From the NCBI RefSeq assembly GCF_028680575.1, contig NZ_JAPCKI010000018.1, positions 1 through 64,000 of the forward strand: 64,000 nt of DNA, in the 5' to 3' direction. The position numbers and the translations under genes were made by a program. Shown one piece after another: positions 16,156-25,706 of the stretch. The notes beneath the pieces were generated by a model. It was not told the DNA's origin and searched no databases. It was given only the letters and a program-made list of their open reading frames with translations. Numbering within the stretch: the first letter of the stretch is position 1; every line of letters starts with the position of its first letter. Source of the stretch: Acidovorax benzenivorans (lineage in GTDB: Bacteria > Pseudomonadota > Gammaproteobacteria > Burkholderiales > Burkholderiaceae_C).

Positions 16156-18978
16156 ATGCGCACCGGAAATCTCACCACCTGGCTGCTGCGGGGCACCTAC
16201 CCCCGGCTGTATGTGCCCATCGTGGCGATCATTCTGCTGGTCACCGGGGTCCGCTACCACTACCTGCTGGCGGCAGAAACAGACGAGGCCCTGCAACAAG
16301 CCTCCACCGAACTGCGGCGCGCCAGCGACCCCCTGCTGCTGCGCCTGGCAGCGATGCCCACGCCGGATGCCGACACCGTCACCAGCGTCCTGACCGAGGG
16401 GCTTGCGCAGGCGGCGCCCGGCGTCGCGTCCATGAAGTGGCAGGTTGCAGGCCAACCCACCATAGAGGTCACCGCCCCACCGCGCCCTGCCGTCGCCCCC
16501 CCGTGGTTTGCTGGCTGGCTGGATCTGCCCGCTCCCGTGCAGCAGTCCGGCCTGACGCTGGCAGGCGGCACATCGGGGCGGTTGACGGTCACGGCACACC
16601 CGCAGCCCCTGGCAGATCAGGTGTGGGCCACGGTGATGGTGCAGGCGCGCATCTCGGCACTCAACATCTTCACCATTCTGTTTCTGCTGACGCTATTGCT
16701 GCGCGCCAATGCCCGCATGCTGCAGCGGCTGGCCCAGGCCACCGATGCGTTTCGCCAGGGTTACCTGAGCACCCGCATGGAGGTGACGGGCACGCTCGAA
16801 TCCCGCGCCATGGCCGAGACCTTCAACGACATGGCGGGCAAGGTGCAGTCCCTGGTGTTGTCCCTGCACGAAACGCAACGCCAGCAAAGCGAGCAGTTGC
16901 ACTTCACGCGCCAGCTGATCGATGCCCTGCCCCTGCCGGTGTTTGTGCGCCATGCCGACGGCACCTACCTGGACACCAACCGCGCATGGCAGCGCCTGTT
17001 CCAGTCCCAGCCCGGTGCGGACGGGGCCACCGGCGCCAGTTTGCCCGCCGAACTCGCGCCCGAGAGGTCTGCCCGCATCGCCAGCGCGCACAACAACGAA
17101 ATCCGCATTCACCCGCCGCATCAGCCCCCGCTGGACATGGCCTACTACGAGGCGGCTTTCACCAGCACCAGCGGCGTGCTGGCGGGCACCATCGGCACGC
17201 TGGTGGACGTGACCGAGCGCAAGCGCGCCCAAGAAGCCCTGCGCTCCGAAAAAGAACGTGCCGAGGTCACCCTGGCCTCCATCGGCGACGGCGTCATCAC
17301 CACCGACCTGAGCGGGCGTATCGAGACCATCAATGAAGCCGCGCAGCTCATGACCGGGTTCACGGCAGAACAGGCGCTGGGGCGGCAGCTGGACGAAGTG
17401 TTTCGCCTGCATGAAGAGCCCGCCAGCCGCACCGCCAGTGCGGCCGCCGAGCGCGGCACGCAGCCGGGCGTGCTGCAGCAGGTCACCTACGAGGTGCTGA
17501 TCCACCGCTCGGGCGAGCGCTACGCCATCGAATACACGGCAGCCGCGATCCGCGAAGGCACTGGCCACGCCGTGGGCTGCGTGCTGGTGTTCCGCGACGT
17601 GACCGAAACGCGCAATCTGCGCCACCAGATCTCCTGGCACGCCCGCCACGATGCGCTGACCGGGCTGTACAACCGCGCGGCCCTGGCGGAAAAACTCACA
17701 CACGCCCTCTTCGTCGCCCGCAACCAGCAGTTGCTGTTGGGCGTATGCATGCTGGACCTGGACCACTTCCAGGCTGTGAACGACACTTTCGGCCAGCGTG
17801 TGGGCGATCGCCTGCTCAAGGAAGTGGCCCGACGCCTGGGGGCCTTCATCACCACCCATGACGCCGTGGCCCGCATGGGTGGGGACGAGTTTGTGCTGCT
17901 GCTGGGCGAGCAGCCCGATGTGTCCGCCATCGAAGCGCGCGTGGCCGTGCTGATGCAGCAACTGGCCGCTCCCTATGCGATTGACGACCGCATGGTGAAC
18001 ATCACGGTGAGCATTGGCGTGGCAGTGTTTCCACAGGACGATGCCAACCCCGACACCCTGCTGCGCCACGCCGACCAGGCCATGTGCCAGGCCAAGAGCT
18101 TCGGGCGCAACCAGCTGCATATGTTTGACGTGCAGCACGACCATGCCGTGCAGACCCAGCACACCCGCCAGACCCGGGTGGCCCGCGCCCTGCACGCTGG
18201 GGAGCTGGTGCTGCACTACCAACCCAAGGTCAATCTGCGCACGGGCGAAATCATTGGGCTGGAAGCCCTGCTGCGCTGGCAACACCCGCAGGAAGGGCTG
18301 CTGGGTCCGCAGCATGTGCTGCCACTGGTGGACGACACCGAACTGCTGGTCGAGCTGGGCGAATGGGTGCTGCGCCAGGCCCTGGCGCAGATGCGGCAAT
18401 GGACCGATGCAGGCATGACATGGGAGGTCAGCGTCAACATCGCGGCGCCCCACTTTCACCGCCCGAACTTCGTGCAGCGGCTCAAGGACATCCTGCACAC
18501 CTGCCCCGAGGTGTCTCCCACGCGGTTGGAGCTGGAGATTCTTGAATCGGCCGCGCTCGAAGACATGCAGTACATGCGCCACATGATGCAAAGCTGCCAG
18601 GCCCTGGGCGTGCGTTTTGCGCTGGACGACTTTGGCACCGGCTTTTCGTCCCTGTCCTACCTCAAGCGCCTGCCCGCCGAGACGATCAAGATCGACCAAT
18701 CGTTTGTGCGCGGCATCCTGGAAGACGGCGACGACCTCACGCTCGTCAAAGCCATCGTGGCGCTGGCAGCAGCGTTCCACCGCCACGTGGTGGCCGAAGG
18801 GGTCGAAACCGCAGAACACTGCGCCAAGCTGCTGGAGCTGGGCTGCGAACGCGCACAGGGTTATGGCGTTGCCAGGCCCATGCCTGCAGGCGATGTGCTG
18901 CCTTGGGCCCGGGACCACGCTGCGCGCTATGCCGCCCGGGCTGTGCAAGAGGCTGCACGGCGCCCTGCCTCCGCTTGA
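16156..18978 (+). CDS. Membrane PAS-GGDEF-EAL protein, c-di-GMP turnover
   Basis: 940 residues. TM1 (about 17-35), a periplasmic sensor loop, TM2 (about 165-185), a HAMP-like segment, then two PAS regions (about 250-360 and 368-490), GGDEF (about 500-665) and EAL (about 680-925). The cyclase motif is intact (RMGGDEF, GGDEF at 575-579) but lacks the RxxD inhibitory site. The phosphodiesterase side has EALLRW at 703 and DDFGTGFSSL. Both activities are possible; the balance cannot be told from sequence. ATG preceded by GGGGGAGG-like ribosome site. Single-gene unit; signal unknown. Confidence 0.93.
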   Translation: MRTGNLTTWLLRGTYPRLYVPIVAIILLVTGVRYHYLLAAETDEALQQASTELRRASDPLLLRLAAMPTPDADTVTSVLTEGLAQAAPGVASMKWQVAGQPTIEVTAPPRPAVAPPWFAGWLDLPAPVQQSGLTLAGGTSGRLTVTAHPQPLADQVWATVMVQARISALNIFTILFLLTLLLRANARMLQRLAQATDAFRQGYLSTRMEVTGTLESRAMAETFNDMAGKVQSLVLSLHETQRQQSEQLHFTRQLIDALPLPVFVRHADGTYLDTNRAWQRLFQSQPGADGATGASLPAELAPERSARIASAHNNEIRIHPPHQPPLDMAYYEAAFTSTSGVLAGTIGTLVDVTERKRAQEALRSEKERAEVTLASIGDGVITTDLSGRIETINEAAQLMTGFTAEQALGRQLDEVFRLHEEPASRTASAAAERGTQPGVLQQVTYEVLIHRSGERYAIEYTAAAIREGTGHAVGCVLVFRDVTETRNLRHQISWHARHDALTGLYNRAALAEKLTHALFVARNQQLLLGVCMLDLDHFQAVNDTFGQRVGDRLLKEVARRLGAFITTHDAVARMGGDEFVLLLGEQPDVSAIEARVAVLMQQLAAPYAIDDRMVNITVSIGVAVFPQDDANPDTLLRHADQAMCQAKSFGRNQLHMFDVQHDHAVQTQHTRQTRVARALHAGELVLHYQPKVNLRTGEIIGLEALLRWQHPQEGLLGPQHVLPLVDDTELLVELGEWVLRQALAQMRQWTDAGMTWEVSVNIAAPHFHRPNFVQRLKDILHTCPEVSPTRLELEILESAALEDMQYMRHMMQSCQALGVRFALDDFGTGFSSLSYLKRLPAETIKIDQSFVRGILEDGDDLTLVKAIVALAAAFHRHVVAEGVETAEHCAKLLELGCERAQGYGVARPMPAGDVLPWARDHAARYAARAVQEAARRPASA

Positions 18979-19031
18979 CCCTCCTACGGCCAGCGCATGA
19001 ACGCCAGGGATGCGCCCGCTTTAACGGCGGC

Positions 19032-20204
19032 CTACAGCGGATGCACAGCCCCCATGTCGGGCCGTTCCAGCCATTCGCGCCACTCATCCACCAGCTGCTG
19101 ACTGGCACGCGTGGCCGTCAGCCACGCCTTGGCACGGGCTTGGCTGTCGGTGCCGTAGTGGGTGAAGTCGTTGCGGTCGGGCAGCTTGGCATGGGGCAAT
19201 CGGCGCACCCAGTCGGGGTCGGGCGACAGCACCACCATATTGTCGAGCGCAGACGTGGCCTTGTGTCGCCACTTCAGCCCCTTGTCCAACCAGCCAGGCA
19301 CCACGCGGTGCTGAAAGTGGGGGTACAACACGATACCGCCGAAGCCATCGCGCAGCCCGGCACCCGTAGTTTTTGAGCCTTTTTGGCTTGAAGCGCTAGT
19401 ACTACATGCCGGAACAGCTATCAATTTGGAAGCATCACCTTCCTGCTGGCCATAGGCAAGATGCAGGTGGTAGTCGGTGATGCCGCCATCCCAGTACGCG
19501 CCCCGGGGTGCTCCCGGGATGTTGTGCACCGCCTGCAAGACAAACGGAATCGAACAACTGGCCTGCAGCGCCTGCATGAAGTTGTCCGCGTTCAGACCGA
19601 CCTGCCGGGTGCGGTAGTCGGTCGTGGCAAATGGCAAAGCGGCACCCGATGAGGAAAACACCACCCGCTCCAGCCACGCACCCAAAGCCTTGCGATGCAC
19701 GGTGTTGGTCACAAACGCCCCCAGATACCCCAGCGGCGTGCCCAGCGCATGCTCGCGCCTTAGCATGTGGCGGCCCCGGGACGTGACGATGTGCAGATGA
19801 AAACGCGGATGGCTGAGCACCTCGTGCACCCGGCCGCCATAAAACGACTGCAGGTTCTGGCCGAACCGCTCACTCACATGCGCTGCCGTGGGGCGTTTTT
19901 TGCCCGGCGGCAACTCATAGTCCTGGTGGATGTAGTCGTGCTCCAGCCGCTCGAACGCGGCCACCGCCCCCTGCAGGCAGGCCGTAGCCATGCGCCAGGC
20001 ACCAATCGAGGCGCCCACCAGGTGCACCGGCTGGCTGGACTGCGGCAGCCACTCGCCAAAGATGAACCGGTCCATCGGCCCCAGGATCAGCCCCTTGGGG
20101 CCCCCGGCAGCAGCCGGAATCACGCCCACATCGGCGGGCCGCAGGCCCTGTTGTTCCAGGTGTTGGCGGGCCCGGGGGCCGGCATGGATGCGCAGTGCTT
20201 TCAT
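19032..20204 (-). CDS. Patatin-like phospholipase with a repeat-derived internal insertion
   Basis: 390 residues from the ATG at 20204. The patatin signatures are present: glycine-rich oxyanion loop AAAGGPKGL, nucleophile elbow GASIG, and the dyad aspartate in DGGITDYH. It would act as a serine lipid acylhydrolase. Between the DGG motif and the conserved GGIVLYPHFQHRVVPGWLDKG block, about 25 residues (SKLIAVPACSTSASSQKGSK and neighbours) are encoded by AT-rich, rare codons matching the palindromic repeat family of this window, apparently an in-frame insertion. Expression and activity after insertion are untested. Confidence 0.82.
   Translation of the reverse strand: MKALRIHAGPRARQHLEQQGLRPADVGVIPAAAGGPKGLILGPMDRFIFGEWLPQSSQPVHLVGASIGAWRMATACLQGAVAAFERLEHDYIHQDYELPPGKKRPTAAHVSERFGQNLQSFYGGRVHEVLSHPRFHLHIVTSRGRHMLRREHALGTPLGYLGAFVTNTVHRKALGAWLERVVFSSSGAALPFATTDYRTRQVGLNADNFMQALQASCSIPFVLQAVHNIPGAPRGAYWDGGITDYHLHLAYGQQEGDASKLIAVPACSTSASSQKGSKTTGAGLRDGFGGIVLYPHFQHRVVPGWLDKGLKWRHKATSALDNMVVLSPDPDWVRRLPHAKLPDRNDFTHYGTDSQARAKAWLTATRASQQLVDEWREWLERPDMGAVHPL
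19373..19432. repeat. Palindromic repeat (family A) inside the patatin gene
   Basis: The stretch contains GAGCCTTTTTGGCTTGAAGC, then GCGCTAGTACTAC and AACAGCTATCAATTTGG. It is AT-rich against a GC-rich gene and shares the AGCGCTAGTA and AGCTATCAA blocks with intergenic copies. Its length keeps the reading frame open. Confidence 0.55.
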
Positions 20205-20279
20205 GGGGTGGATTGTCGCAAAGCCCGTGCACAACAGTAGTCAGGCACGCGTCTGCAATTGCTTCGCCAAAACGCAAAC

Positions 20280-21640
20280 CAGTTGCACACGTTTAGCCAA
20301 GGCCAGACATGAAAATCTGCCAACAGCACGCAAGGCCATTACCTGCCAAACACCGCTTTTGCTCTGTTTCGTATGGGCTTCTCAAAAAATTCCTCACTCA
20401 ACAAAGCCAGTGCAGCAGCAAGCGCCAAAACCAACAAGATCAACCCCAACCGAGAACCAAGACTCCAGGACAAAGGATCACCCCAACCGATTCTCGGAAG
20501 AATCACCCACGCTATTCCAAAGAAAATAATCGGATGGATGAGATAAAGACCATAAGTGGCGTCGCCAAAAAACTCAGCGGCTTTTGCGAATCTATTTTCT
20601 AGTCTCAGCCCACCAATGATCCAAACAAGAAAAAAACACACACAGAATCCGACAACACCCCTTACACCAAGCAACTCACCTCCGGCATTTACAGGATTAA
20701 TTACAGCAATTGTAAAAAATCCGAAGGAGACCAACACCACCACAATCCGACTGGACAACAAGGGAAATATTTCTTTCCGCCGTAAATATCCAATCAAGCA
20801 CCCCCCAAAAAAATATACAACAAAGGCTTGCGGTTGGTGAAGTGCAATACTATTTTCCAGATAGCCACCTGGTGAACCGATGGTGCGGGTTACCCACCAC
20901 ACCTGAGCAACAAGTAAAAGAAAAAATACCACAAAAAACCAATTTCTCCTTAGAACACAAAATCCCAACACCGGAAATATCAAATAATATATTACCTCAA
21001 TACCCAAAGACCATCCACCAACGAGCATCGAGCTAGCAGCAGGATCAAAAAACCCAAAAGCAAAAAATCCGTTTAAAATGAATTTTTTCAATAATTCAAT
21101 TGTTGCACCCTCTTTGCTTATCTTCCATGGCAAGACTAGCAGCATCAGAAAAATATAAAGCGGCGCCAACCTAAAATAGCGCAGCAGGAGAAATTTCTTA
21201 AAATTAAAACTTCTTTCTTCGAGATTCCCACCATAGGTGTACATCAAACTAGCGCCCGAGAGCACAAAAAAAAGATAAACGCCATAGCTACCAAACGAAT
21301 GAAAATACCCGATATCCAACCACATCGACAGATGGTACCCACCCACTGCTAACGCACAGAGGCCACGAAGAAGGTCCCAACCCAAAATTCTATTCATCGT
21401 TTTTATTGTCAAAATTGTGAAGACTGAGAAATATCGCCCAGATCAGCCAGGAACTTTCACCGTACTCAAATAGCAAAAACACACACCCGTTACTTGCCTT
21501 ATTTAATATGCCAGAACATTAAAGCATATTACTTTTGGCAAACAAATATAAAGGGGTGCGCAAGTTAAAAATACCACCCCAGCCCCCAAGGCCTGCCGTT
21601 GAACGAAGCAAACAGGAAGGAATGCAAACGGCCTAGTCCC
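20280..21640. other. AT-rich island
   Basis: Base composition falls visibly through this stretch, with runs such as AAAAAAATATACAA, compared with the GC-rich patatin and HDOD genes on either side. It contains a single acyltransferase gene and its upstream region (21398-21654), in which I see AT-rich promoter-like sequence but no further gene. The abrupt composition change suggests horizontal acquisition. Confidence 0.7.
20339..21397 (-). CDS. Acyltransferase 3 family membrane protein (OafA/YrhL-like)
   Basis: 352 residues from the ATG at 21397; a TTG five codons earlier is the alternative. The N-terminus carries the family motif with catalytic pair R and H (RGLCALAVGGYHLSMW), followed by about ten hydrophobic segments. 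SGASLMYTY and the LRYFRLAPLY basic motif match acyltransferase-3 proteins that O-acetylate surface polysaccharides or lipids. No soluble SGNH domain is fused. Codon use is AT-rich and unlike all neighbours, pointing to transfer. No polysaccharide biosynthesis gene is adjacent, so the acceptor is unknown; the cyclic glucan made by the synthase at 31.3-40.0 kb is one speculative candidate. Confidence 0.88.
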   Translation of the reverse strand: MNRILGWDLLRGLCALAVGGYHLSMWLDIGYFHSFGSYGVYLFFVLSGASLMYTYGGNLEERSFNFKKFLLLRYFRLAPLYIFLMLLVLPWKISKEGATIELLKKFILNGFFAFGFFDPAASSMLVGGWSLGIEVIYYLIFPVLGFCVLRRNWFFVVFFLLLVAQVWWVTRTIGSPGGYLENSIALHQPQAFVVYFFGGCLIGYLRRKEIFPLLSSRIVVVLVSFGFFTIAVINPVNAGGELLGVRGVVGFCVCFFLVWIIGGLRLENRFAKAAEFFGDATYGLYLIHPIIFFGIAWVILPRIGWGDPLSWSLGSRLGLILLVLALAAALALLSEEFFEKPIRNRAKAVFGR

Positions 21641-21654
21641 TAAACGCCATGAAA

Positions 21655-22482
21655 TCAGACTATAAAATCCGCCGCCTCTGGCCGGGCGGTCCAGTCGATG
21701 GGGTCTTGCTGCAACACCATGTCGATGTCGAGCCCCAGGGCCAGCCCCACTTCCCCAGGGAAGGACACTGCCAGCTCTTTTTCGCTCAACTCGGACTCGC
21801 GGGCGCGGGCGCGCCAGGCGGCGAGGTGGATGACACCCGCCAGGGGTTCATAGACCTTGTTGTCAAAGGGTGCGTGCTGGTGCTGCAGGGCATCAATCAC
21901 CACCTCGGGCAATTGCCAACGGCGCGCGCAGCCCGCCGTGACCTGGCCATAGCTATAGCCAAAGATACGTTGCTCAATCTTGTCGCGACGCAGGTCAAAC
22001 GGCGCTACCAGGGTGTTGACCGACTGGGCCCTCTCGGGGTCGGCCAAGTGGATCACCAGCTCACCCAAGGCATGCAGCAAACCTGCGGTGTAGGCCGCGA
22101 TCTGGTTGTGGTGGACGATGCCCGCCAGCGAGCGGGCGAGCTTGGCGGTGTTGAGGCTGTAGCGCCAGAACTGCTGCATGTTCACCCCAGGCACCGAGCG
22201 CGATGTGGTACCCAGTGGCGCCGAGGTGACCAGCGTGCGCAACTGCGCCATGCCCAACAGCGCCAACGCCTCGGGGATGCCCGCGATCTGCCCGGGCAGT
22301 TGAAAGGTGGGGGAATTGGCCAGCTCCAACAGGCGTGCGGCCAGGGCCGGGTCGGTGCCAAACAGCTGGTTCAGGCGCCGCAGGCTGGGCTCGTTCTGGG
22401 CCAGCTCGCTCATCAGCAGCGCCACGGCGCGCGGAAGGCTGGGCAGCGCCACAGGTTGGGCCAGCAGTGCGTTCAACTCCAT
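21655..22482 (-). CDS. HDOD domain signalling protein
   Basis: 275 residues forming one HDOD (HD-related output) domain: LPSLPRAVALLMSELAQNEPSL at the start, TDPALAARLLELANSPTF, GIPEALALLGMAQLRTLV and a HALGELVIH segment where true HD phosphohydrolases carry the HD pair. HDOD proteins lack catalytic metal residues and act in signalling, often with c-di-GMP enzymes or chemotaxis. It lies upstream of nothing obvious on its strand and between the AT-rich acyltransferase and tex. The partner is unknown. Confidence 0.88.
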   Translation of the reverse strand: MELNALLAQPVALPSLPRAVALLMSELAQNEPSLRRLNQLFGTDPALAARLLELANSPTFQLPGQIAGIPEALALLGMAQLRTLVTSAPLGTTSRSVPGVNMQQFWRYSLNTAKLARSLAGIVHHNQIAAYTAGLLHALGELVIHLADPERAQSVNTLVAPFDLRRDKIEQRIFGYSYGQVTAGCARRWQLPEVVIDALQHQHAPFDNKVYEPLAGVIHLAAWRARARESELSEKELAVSFPGEVGLALGLDIDMVLQQDPIDWTARPEAADFIV

Positions 22483-22569
22483 GGGGTACGGCGCCGGTGA
22501 TTGATTCAGGTGCTGGCGATTATGGGCCCCTGCGCGGCCAAAACACCACCGGCGGCACAGCGGGCTGCG

Positions 22570-24939
22570 TCAGCGGCCCTTGACCTGTTGCAACTTCGCA
22601 AACGCCGACGCCATGGCCGACTGCTGCACCGGCTCAGGCGCCCGACGCTGGGGCTGTGCATAGCCACGGCCTGCGCCCTCAAAGCGGTTGTCACGGGGTG
22701 CGCCTCGGTCGCCGCCCTGGCGCGGCGGCGCATCGCCCAGCTTCATCGACAGGCCAATGCGCTTGCGCTCGACATCCACCTCCATGACCTTGACCTTGAC
22801 GATGTCGCCGGTCTTGACCACCTCGCGCGCGTCGTTCACAAACTTGTGCGCCAGTTGGCTCACGTGCACCAGGCCGTCCTGGTGTACCCCGAGGTCGATG
22901 AAGGCGCCAAACTGGGCCACGTTGCTCACCGTGCCTTCAAGGATCATGCCCTCCTTGAGGTCCTTGATGTCTTCCACGCCATCGTTGAAGCGCGCCACCT
23001 TGAAGTCTGGGCGCGGGTCGCGGCCGGGCTTTTCCAGCTCGGCCAGGATGTCCTTGACGGTGATGACACCAAACTTCTCGTTGGCGAACAGCTCGGGCTT
23101 GAGGGTCTTGAGCATGTCGGAGCGGCCCATGATCTCGACCACCGGCTTGCCGGTCTTTTCCATGATCTGCTCGACCACCGGGTAGGTTTCGGGGTGCACG
23201 CCGGTCATATCGAGGGGGTTGTCGCCGCCCCGAATGCGCAAGAAGCCCGCGCTCTGCTCAAACGTCTTGGCGCCCAGGCCTGCCACGTCCATCAGCTGCT
23301 TGCGGCTCTTGAAAGCGCCATTGGCCTCGCGCCAGCGCACCACGGCCTTGGCAACGCTGCCCGACAGGCCCGACACGCGGCTGAGCAACGGCACGCTGGC
23401 CGTGTTCAGGTCCACGCCCACCGAGTTCACGCAGTCTTCCACCACCGTGCCCAGGGTGCGGGCCAGCTCGCTCTGGTTCACGTCGTGCTGGTACTGACCC
23501 ACGCCGATGCTCTTGGGGTCGATCTTCACCAGCTCGGCCAGCGGGTCTTGCAGGCGGCGGGCGATGGAGGCGGCACCCCGCAGGCTCACGTCCACATCGG
23601 GCATCTCTTGCGACGCGTATTCGCTGGCGGAGTAGACGGACGCACCGGCTTCGCTCACCACCACCTTCTCGATGGCGCGCTCGGCCTTGGCGGCCAGTTT
23701 GATGAGGTCGGCCGCCAGCTTGTCAGTCTCGCGGCTGGCCGTGCCATTGCCAATGGCAATCAGGTTCACGCCGTGCTTCTCGGCCAACTTGGCCAGCGTG
23801 TGCAGCGAACCTTCCCAGTCGCGGCGCGGCTCGTGCGGGAACACGGTGGCGGTCTCCACCAGCTTGCCGGTGTCGTCCACCACAGCCACCTTCACGCCGG
23901 TGCGGATGCCGGGGTCCAGCCCCATCACCACGCGCGGGCCCGCAGGCGCGGCCAGCAGCAAGTCGCGCAGGTTGTCGGCAAACACCTTGATGGCGACCTT
24001 TTCAGCGTCGTCGCGCAGGCGGGCAAACAGGTCGCGCTCGGTCGACAGGCTCAGCTTCACGCGCCAAGTCCAGGCCACACATTTGCGAATCAGGTCATCC
24101 GCCTTGCGACCCGCATGGCTCCAGCCCAGGTGCAGGGCGATCTTGCCTTCGGCGATGCTGGGCTTGCCCGGCTCTGGTTCGACTGGCAACACCAGCTTGG
24201 CTTCCAGAATCTCCAGCCCACGGCCCCGGAACACGGCCAGCGCACGGTGCGACGGCACGCGGCCAATGGGCTCGTCGTATTCAAAATAGTCGCGGAATTT
24301 CGAGACTTCAGGGTCGTTCTCGTTTTTGCCGTCCACCTTCTTGCTGCGCAGCAAGCCCTCGGCCCACAGCCATTCGCGCAGGCTTTGCACCAGCACGGCG
24401 TCCTCGGCCCAGCGCTCGCTCAAGATATCCCGCACGCCATCGAGTACGGCGGGCACAGTGGAGAAATCAGCACCTGGCTTGCCGTCGTCCAGCACTTCAG
24501 GCGGCTTCGTGAACGCGGCCGCCTCCACAGCAGGGTCCAAAGTGGGGTCGGCAAACAGCTTGTCGGCCAGGGGCTCGATGCCGAACTCGCGGGCAATCTG
24601 GCCCTTGGTACGGCGCTTTTGCTTGAACGGCAGGTAGATGTCTTCCAACTCCTGCTTCGTGGGTGCAGCCGCAATGGCAGCACGCAATGCATCGGTCAGC
24701 TTGCCCTGCTCGTCAATGCTCTTGAGCACTGCGGCGCGGCGGTCGTCCAGCTCACGCAGATACGACAGACGGGCCTCCAGCTCGCGCAGCTGGATGTCGT
24801 CCAGCCCACCCGTCACCTCTTTGCGATAGCGCGCAATGAAAGGCACCGTGGCGCCACCATCCAGCAGCTCCACCGCTGCGCGCACCTGTTGTTCACTGAC
24901 TTTGATTTCTGCGGCCAACTGCCGAACGATCTGCTGCAT
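22570..24939 (-). CDS. tex: RNA-binding transcriptional accessory protein Tex
   Basis: 789 residues, full length for Tex. In order: N-terminal helical region (QQIVRQLAAEIKVSEQQVRAAV), the YqgF-like RNase H-fold domain (VVMGLDPGIRTGVKVAVVD), a helix-hairpin-helix region (NTASVPLLSRVSGLSGSVAK and GLGAKTFEQSAGFLRI) and a C-terminal S1 RNA-binding domain (GMILEGTVSNVAQFGAFIDL), then a basic glycine- and arginine-rich tail. Tex is a cytoplasmic nucleic-acid-binding protein related to eukaryotic Spt6 and implicated in transcription and RNA turnover. Monocistronic. Confidence 0.96.
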   Translation of the reverse strand: MQQIVRQLAAEIKVSEQQVRAAVELLDGGATVPFIARYRKEVTGGLDDIQLRELEARLSYLRELDDRRAAVLKSIDEQGKLTDALRAAIAAAPTKQELEDIYLPFKQKRRTKGQIAREFGIEPLADKLFADPTLDPAVEAAAFTKPPEVLDDGKPGADFSTVPAVLDGVRDILSERWAEDAVLVQSLREWLWAEGLLRSKKVDGKNENDPEVSKFRDYFEYDEPIGRVPSHRALAVFRGRGLEILEAKLVLPVEPEPGKPSIAEGKIALHLGWSHAGRKADDLIRKCVAWTWRVKLSLSTERDLFARLRDDAEKVAIKVFADNLRDLLLAAPAGPRVVMGLDPGIRTGVKVAVVDDTGKLVETATVFPHEPRRDWEGSLHTLAKLAEKHGVNLIAIGNGTASRETDKLAADLIKLAAKAERAIEKVVVSEAGASVYSASEYASQEMPDVDVSLRGAASIARRLQDPLAELVKIDPKSIGVGQYQHDVNQSELARTLGTVVEDCVNSVGVDLNTASVPLLSRVSGLSGSVAKAVVRWREANGAFKSRKQLMDVAGLGAKTFEQSAGFLRIRGGDNPLDMTGVHPETYPVVEQIMEKTGKPVVEIMGRSDMLKTLKPELFANEKFGVITVKDILAELEKPGRDPRPDFKVARFNDGVEDIKDLKEGMILEGTVSNVAQFGAFIDLGVHQDGLVHVSQLAHKFVNDAREVVKTGDIVKVKVMEVDVERKRIGLSMKLGDAPPRQGGDRGAPRDNRFEGAGRGYAQPQRRAPEPVQQSAMASAFAKLQQVKGR

Positions 24940-25224
24940 GTGTGGGGCGGGCTCTCTGAGACTCGGTCAAACAAAAAAGCGAAGCGCGCGAGTTTGCCAC
25001 AGGCGGTTTGGTCGGCCCAAAGCTCCCGAGCAATCGTCTCCCCGATTGTTCTTAATACTGGAACAGTTAGTTTGCGACTGAGTGGTTTTTCTCTGAACAG
25101 CACCGGCGTACAGTTCATCCCATCGATGAGCCGAACCCGCAAGGCGACTCACCGAACCCGGTTCAGGAATGGTTTTTGACCCGGCTTTTTTGAGACGCTT
25201 TTTTAGCTTTTAAGGATTTTCATC

Positions 25225-25518
25225 ATGAACAAGACTGCCCGTTTCCTCTCCGTTGCCGCTGTTGCCGCTTTCGCCGCTTTTGGTGCCCATGCTGACGAAG
25301 CCGATGGCTCGCAATTTGCCCTGAAGTTCGACACCAACCGCACCCGTGCTGAAGTAACGGCCGAAGCCGTGGTCGAAGCCCGCACCCACAACATGGAGCC
25401 AGCAGGCTCGCGCGTGGTGACCTACAAGTCCACCGCTGACCGCGCTGCCGTGCGTGCCCAGGCTGCTGAGGCTGTGCGCACCGGCCAGATCCCCCACGGC
25501 GAATTCAGCGCCATGTAA
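25225..25518 (+). CDS. Small exported alanine-rich protein (DUF4148-like)
   Basis: 97 residues. A signal peptide (SVAAVAAFAAFGAHA) is followed by a short polar region containing TRAEVTAEAVVEARTHN and RAAVRAQAAEAVRTGQIPHGE, the pattern of small periplasmic DUF4148-type proteins abundant in Burkholderiales. Function is unknown. The gene has a long AT-rich upstream region with a good AAGGA ribosome site and a strong intrinsic terminator about 100 bp downstream, so it is an independent, probably well-expressed unit. Confidence 0.75.
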   Translation: MNKTARFLSVAAVAAFAAFGAHADEADGSQFALKFDTNRTRAEVTAEAVVEARTHNMEPAGSRVVTYKSTADRAAVRAQAAEAVRTGQIPHGEFSAM

Positions 25519-25620
25519 TTGACGCAGTTGCGGGACTTCCCATGGTGGTGGCACTTCGCGTTCGCGGGTGTTGCTGCCATGGGGAGTGTTAACTGAACCG
25601 CAGGGGCGGGCAGGCAGATC

Positions 25621-25647
25621 GGGCTCCCTTTGGGAGCCCTTTTTGTT
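25621..25647 (+). terminator. Rho-independent terminator
   Basis: A perfect 8-bp stem GGGCTCCC / GGGAGCCC with a TTT loop is followed by TTTTTGTTTG. It terminates the small exported protein gene and lies 60 bp before the next gene. Confidence 0.93.
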
Positions 25648-25706
25648 TGTGTGGTGCACGGCGCATTCGGCGCTTCATAAAATGAGGAACCACTCGCCCA
25701 CGCCCC

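Noticed and set aside
16693..18948. Minus-strand open frame of about 750 codons opposite the PAS-GGDEF-EAL gene
   Set aside because: Antisense shadow without motifs.
20339..21412. AT-rich island as prophage or genomic island
   Set aside because: Only one gene, and no integrase, tRNA, transposase or flanking direct repeat was found.
22501..25179. Plus-strand open frame of about 890 codons opposite tex
   Set aside because: It is antisense to a full-length Tex with all domains, and the translation is rich in His, Gln, Val and Ala as expected for the complement of a GC-rich gene.
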